Positions 58,603-64,000 of a DNA stretch of 64,000 nucleotides are shown piece by piece. The notes beneath the pieces are model-generated. The model was not told the origin of the DNA. It searched no databases and was given only the letters and a program-made list of their open reading frames with translations. Within the stretch, counting starts at the first letter, position 1, and the number at the start of each line of letters is the position of its first letter. Both the position numbers and the translations under genes were made by a program. Origin of the DNA: Conexibacter arvalis (GTDB taxonomy: Bacteria > Actinomycetota > Thermoleophilia > Solirubrobacterales > Solirubrobacteraceae); assembly GCF_014199525.1 (NCBI RefSeq), contig NZ_JACHNU010000009.1:1-64000 (forward strand), given 5' to 3'.

Positions 58603-59433
58603 TCAAGCAGCCGGGACCGAATCGGTCGGCGCGAGGCTGCGGGCTGTGATCCGCAGCGCGTTGATGAGCGCCGGGTGCGCCTCGATCCGCGCCGCGGTCG
58701 CGCGCAGGTGGGCGAGGATCCGATCGTGCTCGGAGGGCGCCAGCTCGCTCGCCGCGCCGGCCGTGCTGAGCGCCGCGACGCACTCGCCGCCGCTCGTCAG
58801 CGGCACGGCCAGGCAGCGGACCCCGACCGCCCCCTCCTCGTCGTCGAACGAGTAGCCGCGCTCGCGCGTCTCCTCGAGGTCGGCGACCAGTCGCGCGCGC
58901 GTCACGCGCGTGTGCTCGGTGCGTCGCGGATAGGGCTCGCCGGCCGGCAGGTGGTCGCTCAGTCGCGCCTCGTCGCAGTGGGCCAGGAGCAGCTTGCCGA
59001 GCCCGGTGCAGTAGGCGTCGTCGCGAGAGCCGGTGCTGGAGCGGAAGCGCAGCGGGCGGTCGGGCTCCTCGACGTAGACGTGCAGGACCTGGCGGCCATC
59101 GAGCACGCCGAGATTGCAGGTCGCGCCGGTCTCGTCGGCCAGCGCCGACAGCAGCGGCCGCGCCAGTGCCGGCACGCCGACCGCCTCCAGCCGGTCGCTC
59201 GCGAGGTCGATCACCGCGAAGCCGAGCGTCCAGCTGGGGCGCTCGTCGATGCGCAGCACGAAGCCCTCCTCCTCCAGTACCCCGAGCAGCCGCACGAGCG
59301 TGCTCTTCGGGTGGCCGGTGCGCTCGTGCAGCTCCGCCAGCGTGACGCCGTCGTCGCTGCCTCTGAGCGTGCGGAGGATCTCCAGACCACGCGACAGCGC
59401 CCGCGCGTGGTAGTTCGTGGCACGTTGTTCCAT
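58603..59433 (-). CDS. IclR-family transcriptional regulator
   Basis: The 276-residue regulator has an N-terminal winged helix (about 12-70; LAELHERTGHPKSTLVRLLGVL) and the C-terminal ligand-binding domain, with YCTGLGKLLLAH, RGYSFDDEEGAVGVRCLAVPL and a final helical stretch. IclR proteins respond to small acids or sugar acids. It precedes the aminotransferase operon on the same strand with a 104-base gap that holds a GGAACG palindrome. Its own start codon lies inside an inverted repeat (CGTGGCA 59416-59422, TGCCACG 59433-59439) containing ATGGAACAACG, so self-control is possible. Confidence 0.93.
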   Translation of the reverse strand: MEQRATNYHARALSRGLEILRTLRGSDDGVTLAELHERTGHPKSTLVRLLGVLEEEGFVLRIDERPSWTLGFAVIDLASDRLEAVGVPALARPLLSALADETGATCNLGVLDGRQVLHVYVEEPDRPLRFRSSTGSRDDAYCTGLGKLLLAHCDEARLSDHLPAGEPYPRRTEHTRVTRARLVADLEETRERGYSFDDEEGAVGVRCLAVPLTSGGECVAALSTAGAASELAPSEHDRILAHLRATAARIEAHPALINALRITARSLAPTDSVPAA

Positions 59434-59439
59434 GCCACG
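59416..59439. promoter_or_regulatory. Inverted repeat over the iclR start codon
   Basis: CGTGGCA and TGCCACG flank a 10-base centre. On the minus strand the centre region reads TGGAACAACGTGC, which matches the two GGAACG operator candidates at about nine of thirteen positions. It overlaps the first codons of iclR, so the match may be coding coincidence. Confidence 0.35.
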
Positions 59440-59508
59440 ACCCTAGCCGACCGGCCGGGCGGGCGCGCGAATTTCGCGCGCCCGCCGCAGCGGCCGTCCG
59501 GCGCCCGT

Positions 59509-62500
59509 CTAGGCCGTCGTGAACGCGTACGTGCCGGAGCCGATCGTGACGACCGCTTCCGTCGCCGAGGTCGAGACGACCGCGACGCCGGCCGCTCTCG
59601 CGATCGGAGTGCCGCCCTCGAAGGCGGCCCGCCCACCCGTGAGCGGGATGCGCACCGTGGCGGTGACGTTGACCGGGACGGTCACGTCCAGCGTGAAGTC
59701 GCCGCCGGCCGCCTCTCTCCAGGCGACGCTCGCCTCGCCGTAGGAGGTCTGCAACGCCGTCTCCGCGCTCTTCAGCGTCGCGCCGGGCCGTGGCTCGACG
59801 ATCAGCTTGCGGTAGCCGGCGCCGCCATCTGGGTCGTTGCGCAGCCCGCCGACGTCGCGGTAGAGCCAGTCGCCGAAGGTCGCCAGCGGCAGGTGGTTGA
59901 ACGAGTTCATCCCCGCGTTGCCGTTCGAGTTCGGGTCGACCACGAACGTGTCCGAGTTCCACCGCTCCCAGAAGGTCGTCGCCCCTCTGGAGAGCATGTA
60001 GCCCCACGACGGGTACTGGTCGCGCACGATCAATCTCTCCGCGGTCGCGTGCTGGCCGGTCGCGGTGAGCGCCTGCAGCACGTACGGCGTGCCCGAGTAG
60101 CCGGTCACGAGATGATCGCCGCGGTCGGCGATCTTTCTCGCCAGCCGCGCGCCGGCCGCGTCGCGCAGCGCCGGCGGCACCAGGTCGAACGCGATCGCGA
60201 TCGCGTAGCCGGCCTGCGAGTCGCCGGAGACTCTGCCGTCGCCGGCGATGTACGCCGACTGGTACGCCGTTCTCAGCGTCGCCGCCAATCTCGCGTAGTC
60301 CGAGGCGGCCGCCGGCTTGCCGAGTTCCGCCGCGATCTCCGACAGCATCCGCGCGGCGCGCACGTAGTTGGCGTTCTCGATCACGCCGCCCGGCGTGGGC
60401 TCGTCGAGGTTGAGGTGGTCGGCGTAGGAAGCCGAGCCGAGCAGTCCGCCGCCTGCCGATGCGCGCAGCTGCTCGATCCAGCTGACCATCGCCGGGTAGA
60501 GCCGCTCGAGCGATCTCGTCTCGCCGTAGCGCTGCCACATCAGGTACGGGATGTGGACGATCGCGTCGGTCGCATAGGCGCCGCCGTCTCCGACCAGCGG
60601 GACGAACGGGACCACGTGCGGCAGCTGCCCGTTGGGGCGCTGGGCGTATCTCAGCTCATCTGCCCACGACGCGAGGAAGGTGCCGATGTCGTAGTTGAAC
60701 AGGAAGCCGCCGCCGCTGACCGACGGCTCGCCGACCCAGCCCAGCCGCTCGTCGCGCTCGGGCGTGTCGATCGGGATCGTCACGAAGTGGCTGAGGTGCG
60801 TCGCGCGCAGGACGCTCTGCAGCTCGTCGACCAGTCTGTCGCCGGTGCTGAACGAGCCGACCGATCTGACGTCGGCGTTGACCGGCACGCCGCTGACCAT
60901 CGCGGTGGCCGGCGCGGCCGTGAGGCCGCTGACCTCGACGTAGCGGAAGCCGTGGAGCGTGAAGCGCGGCTGGTAGACCTCGGTCCCGCCGCCCTTGAGC
61001 GTGTAGACGTCGGTCGCTCTGGCGCTGCGCAGCATGCCGACGTCCAGCTCGCCGCTCGGCTGCAGCCGCGGCGCGTGGCGCAGCGTCACCTGCTGTCCGG
61101 CCGTGCCGCTGATCTCCAGCCGCACGACGCCGCCGATCTCCTTGCCGAGGTCGAAGACGTAGCGGCCCGACCCGAGCGATCTGACCGAGACCGCCGGGAT
61201 CGGCGCGTGCGCCTTCGTCTCCGGGTGGGTTTGCGGGACGCGCGGCGCGGTCGTGCCGGTGCCGGTGGCGACGACCGCGCTCGTCCAGCCGCTGTCGTCG
61301 TAGCCGTTCTCGCTCCAGGCGCCGAGCTCCTTGCGCGCGTCGTAGCTCTCGCCCATGTAGAGGTCGGCCGCGCGCACCGGTCCCTCACGCGTCCCCCTCC
61401 AGCTGGTGTCGGTGACGACGGTCGCCGTTCTGCCGTCGGAGTAGGTGACGTCCAGCTGCATGAGGAACGCCGGCTGGGAGCCGTACAGGTATCTTCCGGC
61501 GCCGCCGACCGTGCCCGAGTACCAGCCGTCGGCGAGCGTCGCGCCGATCGTGTTGGCGCCGCTCTGGAGCGCGCTCGTGACGTCGAAGGTCTGGAACTTG
61601 ACGCGTCTCGCGTAGTCGGTCCAGCCAGGGGCGTAGAGGTCCTCGCCGATCCGTCTGCCGTTGATCCGCAGCTCGTAGAGGCCGAGCGCCGAGACGTAGG
61701 CGCGCGCTCTGACGATGCCGCTGCCGAGCGTCACCTGCTTGCGCAGCGTCGGCGGCGCCTGCTCGGGGATCGTGACGCGGAAGAGGCGGTCGCCCGTCGC
61801 GGGGATGCCGTTCGCGTAGGCGGTGCCGCCTGGGTAGGCCGATCCGTCGGTCGTGCCCCACCAGCCGAGCATGCCGTCGCCCGACGTTCTCAGGTCGCTC
61901 GCGACGAGGTAGTAGCTGCCGGCCGGGAAGGTTCTGCCGGCGCCGTTGTCGAGCGCGAGCCATCTGTCGGTGACGACGTTGGAGAAGGTTCTGCTGGCGA
62001 GGAGCGTGCCGCCGGGGCCGCCGCTGTAGAGCGACAGTCTCAGCGACGACGGGTTTCCGGTGCCGAACTCGACGAAGCGGCCCTCCGCCGTCGCGAACGG
62101 CTTGTCGGCGGTGAACGTCTGGCCGAGCGAGCTGCCGGTCAGCTGATCGGCGCCGGTCGCCCGTCCCTGCATGATCGGTCTCGCCCAGTCGGACGGCAGC
62201 TCGATCCATCTCGCCGACCAGTCGGTCAGCTCGTCGCCGCTGGGCGGCACGACGCGGAAGACGCGGTCGGTCGTGCCCGCGACGCCGTTGACGTAGGTCG
62301 TCCCGCCGGCGTACTTCGTCCCGTCGGTGTGGCCCCACCAGCCGAGCATGCCGTCGCCGGAGGTTCTGAGGTCGTGCGCGAGCAGGTAGTAGTCGCCGGC
62401 CGGGAAGGGACTGCCGGCGGGTGCGTCGACGTCGAGCCAGACATCGGTTCTGACGTTCGTGAAGGTTCTGCTCGCGAGCAGTCTGCCGCCGGGGCCTCTG

Positions 62501-63135
62501 CCGCTGTAGAGCGACAGCGTCAGACCAGACGGGCTGCCCGTGCCGTACTCGACGAACATGCCGCTCGCCTTCGAGAAGGTGCCGCCGGCCGTGAACGTCT
62601 GCCCGACCGAGCCCGTCCCGAGTCTGTCCGCGCCGGTGGCCGCTCTCTGCTCGATGCCGCTCCAGCCGGGTGCCGCGGCGCCGTCGCGCAAACCCGTCTC
62701 CCACCACGTCGGCGTCGCCCAGGCGCTCGTCCCTGAGGCGGTCGTCGCGACCTGCACCGTCCACCAGTAGCGCGTCGTCGACGTAAGCGCGGGGCCGCCG
62801 TATCTCACGTCGACCGAGGCCGACGAGGCGACGACGCCGCTGTCCCAGACGTCCGCTCTGCCGACGACGAGCAGGTCGGCTCTCGTCGCGACGAGCACGC
62901 GGTAGCTCGACTGTCTGACGCCGCGGTCGGTCGAGCTGAGCTTCCAGCCGAGCCGCGGCGGCGACGATGCGACCTCCGTGCCGAGCGGTTCGACGGTGCG
63001 GTCGACCGTCAGCCCGCCGACACTCACCGCCGCCTCTGCGTGCGGGGCGGCGAAGGCGCTCGCCATGAGCGCGAGTGCGCATGCGAGCAGCACCGCGAGC
63101 GCCGGCGCGCGGCGCTCTCTCCATCGAATCTCCAT
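59509..63135 (-). CDS. Secreted GH78 alpha-L-rhamnosidase with duplicated internal domain
   Basis: The 1208-residue protein has a signal peptide (about 1-36) and an N-terminal Fn3-like GH78 domain (38-150). Two tandem copies of a 134-residue beta-rich domain (162-296 and 322-455) follow, each with GATGAD-like start, GQTFTA, LSLYSG, LASRTF and DLRTSGDGMLGWWG. Next come the rhamnosidase N-domain (RINGRRIGEDLYAPGWTDY), a concanavalin-like domain, the six-hairpin catalytic domain (TPERDERLGWVGE) and a C-terminal beta domain. It should release terminal rhamnose outside the cell. AGGAGC lies 7 bases before the ATG. A TTGACA box and a GGAACG operator lie upstream. AGA codons are dense. Confidence 0.9.
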   Translation of the reverse strand: MEIRWRERRAPALAVLLACALALMASAFAAPHAEAAVSVGGLTVDRTVEPLGTEVASSPPRLGWKLSSTDRGVRQSSYRVLVATRADLLVVGRADVWDSGVVASSASVDVRYGGPALTSTTRYWWTVQVATTASGTSAWATPTWWETGLRDGAAAPGWSGIEQRAATGADRLGTGSVGQTFTAGGTFSKASGMFVEYGTGSPSGLTLSLYSGRGPGGRLLASRTFTNVRTDVWLDVDAPAGSPFPAGDYYLLAHDLRTSGDGMLGWWGHTDGTKYAGGTTYVNGVAGTTDRVFRVVPPSGDELTDWSARWIELPSDWARPIMQGRATGADQLTGSSLGQTFTADKPFATAEGRFVEFGTGNPSSLRLSLYSGGPGGTLLASRTFSNVVTDRWLALDNGAGRTFPAGSYYLVASDLRTSGDGMLGWWGTTDGSAYPGGTAYANGIPATGDRLFRVTIPEQAPPTLRKQVTLGSGIVRARAYVSALGLYELRINGRRIGEDLYAPGWTDYARRVKFQTFDVTSALQSGANTIGATLADGWYSGTVGGAGRYLYGSQPAFLMQLDVTYSDGRTATVVTDTSWRGTREGPVRAADLYMGESYDARKELGAWSENGYDDSGWTSAVVATGTGTTAPRVPQTHPETKAHAPIPAVSVRSLGSGRYVFDLGKEIGGVVRLEISGTAGQQVTLRHAPRLQPSGELDVGMLRSARATDVYTLKGGGTEVYQPRFTLHGFRYVEVSGLTAAPATAMVSGVPVNADVRSVGSFSTGDRLVDELQSVLRATHLSHFVTIPIDTPERDERLGWVGEPSVSGGGFLFNYDIGTFLASWADELRYAQRPNGQLPHVVPFVPLVGDGGAYATDAIVHIPYLMWQRYGETRSLERLYPAMVSWIEQLRASAGGGLLGSASYADHLNLDEPTPGGVIENANYVRAARMLSEIAAELGKPAAASDYARLAATLRTAYQSAYIAGDGRVSGDSQAGYAIAIAFDLVPPALRDAAGARLARKIADRGDHLVTGYSGTPYVLQALTATGQHATAERLIVRDQYPSWGYMLSRGATTFWERWNSDTFVVDPNSNGNAGMNSFNHLPLATFGDWLYRDVGGLRNDPDGGAGYRKLIVEPRPGATLKSAETALQTSYGEASVAWREAAGGDFTLDVTVPVNVTATVRIPLTGGRAAFEGGTPIARAAGVAVVSTSATEAVVTIGSGTYAFTTA
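61771..62652 (-). repeat. Tandem 134-residue domain duplication inside the GH78 gene
   Basis: The stretches 62652-62248 and 62172-61771 encode two copies of the same domain in the rhamnosidase. Protein identity is high (shared blocks RTSGDGMLGWWG, LASRTF, VEYGTG/VEFGTG, PAGDYYL/PAGSYYL) and long blocks are also similar at DNA level. This points to an internal duplication that is not very old. Confidence 0.85.
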
Positions 63136-63211
63136 CGCAAGCTCCTGTCTGCGACCGGCCTTGAGCCGGACGATCGGCAGCACGCGCCGAGGCGTGCCGG
63201 GGAACGCGAGG

Positions 63212-63240
63212 TGTCTACATAGAATGGCGTTCCATGTCAA
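63212..63240 (-). promoter_or_regulatory. Rhamnosidase promoter with embedded GGAACG operator
   Basis: On the minus strand, a perfect TTGACA (63235-63240) is followed after 17 bases by TAGACA (63212-63217, weak -10). The spacer holds GGAACGCCATTC (63222-63233), which matches the aminotransferase-operon operator. A repressor bound there would lie between the -35 and -10. It is 77-105 bases before the rhamnosidase start. Confidence 0.65.
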
Positions 63241-63284
63241 TCGGAGCGGTCGGCGCGCTCCGACGTCAGGGGCAGGCGAAAGCG

Positions 63285-63473
63285 CTAGGCCTGGCCGCCG
63301 CGGAGACGGATGCCGCTCTCCTGGGCGTTCGCCTCGGGGCCCTGGAACTGGCCGGTGCCGGCGCACCAGGGGCAGGTGACCTCTCTCGGCGTGCCGCCGA
63401 GGCCGGAGATCAAGCGGCCGGTGCCGCGGCAGGGGCGGCACTGCGTGTCGGGTGTCGTGTCCTTGGGTGCCAT
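63285..63473 (-). CDS. 62-residue protein with two CxxCxGxG motifs
   Basis: The small protein contains CRPCRGTG and CPWCAGTG about 21 residues apart, the zinc-binding repeat of DnaJ-type zinc fingers. It has no J domain and no membrane segment. The rest is Gly/Pro/Arg-rich and likely flexible. Similar short proteins occur widely in Actinobacteria without a known role. It is separated from the rhamnosidase promoter by about 45 bases and is probably its own transcript or joined to the methyltransferase upstream. Confidence 0.75.
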   Translation of the reverse strand: MAPKDTTPDTQCRPCRGTGRLISGLGGTPREVTCPWCAGTGQFQGPEANAQESGIRLRGGQA

Positions 63474-63550
63474 GGGCGTCGGCGCGCGAGCGTAGCGGCT
63501 TCGGCGTCGGCGTGCCGCGCGGTCGGGGCGCCGGCGCGGTCGACGGCGAC

Positions 63551-64000
63551 TCAGCGCCGCACCGCGAGCGCGATGCCGTCGCCGACCGGGGTGAGCGTGG
63601 CGATCAGGTCGGGGTGGTTGACGAAGTGCTCGTTGAAGGCGCGCGCGGTGGCGATCCGCTCGCTGCTCCAGCCGTCGACCGGTCTCCCCTCGGCGACCGG
63701 TCTCCCCTCGGCGACCGCTCCGGACATCAATATGTTGTCGACCGCGACGAGGCCGCCGGGCCGGAGCAGCGGGACGATCTGGTCGAGCTGGTCGGCGTAC
63801 TCGGCCTTCAGCCCGTCGAGGAAGGCGAGGTCGAACGCCGCCGTCAGCGTGCGCAGCCCCTCGGTCGCGTCCTGCAGGCGCAGGTCGACCCGCGCGGCGA
63901 GGCGGGCGCGCGCGAAGTAGCTCTGGGCGGCGGCGTGGCGCTCGCGGTCGATCTCGAAGGAGATCAGCTCGCCGTCGTCGGGCAGCGCCCGCGCCAGGTG
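63551..64000 (-). CDS. O-methyltransferase (family 3), C-terminal part
   Basis: The visible 149 residues are the C-terminal two thirds of a SAM-dependent O-methyltransferase of the CCoAOMT/catechol type; the start lies beyond the window. Seen are ELISFEIDRERHAAA (SAM ribose contact), FDLAFLDGLKAEYA with its metal-binding Asp, and the VAVDNILMSGAVAE segment with the Asp-Asn pair. After that segment the six residues VAEGRP occur twice, encoded by two identical 18-base units (63677-63712). The loop is near the active-site entrance in this family, so the duplication may be neutral or affect substrate access. Confidence 0.88.
   Translation of the reverse strand, partial: HLARALPDDGELISFEIDRERHAAAQSYFARARLAARVDLRLQDATEGLRTLTAAFDLAFLDGLKAEYADQLDQIVPLLRPGGLVAVDNILMSGAVAEGRPVAEGRPVDGWSSERIATARAFNEHFVNHPDLIATLTPVGDGIALAVRR
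63677..63712. repeat. Two perfect copies of an 18-base unit in the methyltransferase gene
   Basis: GACCGGTCTCCCCTCGGC is present twice in a row inside the methyltransferase gene and adds six residues in frame. Identity of the copies indicates a recent duplication. Confidence 0.9.

Noticed and set aside
58675-62736. A plus-strand open frame of 1353 codons antisense to iclR and the rhamnosidase
   Set aside because: Its translation is low-complexity (Arg, Asp, Val, Glu rich), crosses two well-supported minus-strand genes, and exists because stop codons are rare in GC-rich antisense frames.

Overview
The window is about 72 percent GC, densely coded, and almost entirely on the minus strand. Gene content suggests a high-GC actinobacterium of the deep-branching Thermoleophilia (Solirubrobacterales, Conexibacter-like): the core run tlyA-nadK-recN-steA-steB/mctB-pyrG-nudix-xerD has the same order as Mycobacterium tuberculosis Rv1694 to Rv1701. 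Collagen-like and DUF11 secreted proteins, GH6 and GH78 glycosidase-type proteins and many 4-base ATGA/GTGA overlaps fit that group. The lineage call is inference, because no rRNA or tRNA gene is present. Arginine codon AGA is used surprisingly often in many genes.

Layout. 1-7762: dnaG and dgt, a divergent collagen-like exported protein, ppdK-recO, and a glutaredoxin. 7790-10329: a polar amino acid ABC importer. 10413-11945: two DNA repair genes (O6-alkylguanine methyltransferase and MutM) separated by a 23-base-pair perfect-loop hairpin. 12016-13787: orphan genes with a different codon signature, including an unlisted 52-residue zinc-ribbon protein. 13874-26955: the long core operon deoB, xerD, nudix, DUF3866, M20 peptidase, pyrG, MraY-like transferase, steB/mctB, steA, recN, nadK and tlyA. 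27149-33949: an accessory block with a small membrane protein, two tandem Calx-beta/GH6 proteins that lack key GH6 catalytic residues, and a 1052-residue DUF11 surface protein. 34208-38341: dxs, prenyl synthase, xseB-like, nusB and efp. 38503-40736: PAP2 and MFS genes inserted on the opposite strand. 40726-45021: pepQ-aroQ-aroKB(fusion)-aroC. 45077-48034: a GntR regulator with a glycolate-oxidase-like flavoprotein, and a lone prepilin peptidase.

48199-63135 is the most distinctive part. An IclR regulator precedes a catabolic operon: class III aminotransferase, enolase-superfamily dehydratase, ribose-type ABC importer, ceramidase-like amidase, Gfo/Idh/MocA oxidoreductase, TIM-barrel isomerase and glutamate dehydrogenase. 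A secreted GH78 alpha-L-rhamnosidase-type enzyme with a duplicated internal domain lies beside it. The promoter regions of the operon and of the rhamnosidase share an 18-of-24-base match centred on GGAACG-type palindromes, so I propose they form one IclR regulon. The window ends with a small zinc-ribbon protein and the C-terminal part of an O-methyltransferase.

I saw no CRISPR array, insertion sequence, tRNA, rRNA or known riboswitch.
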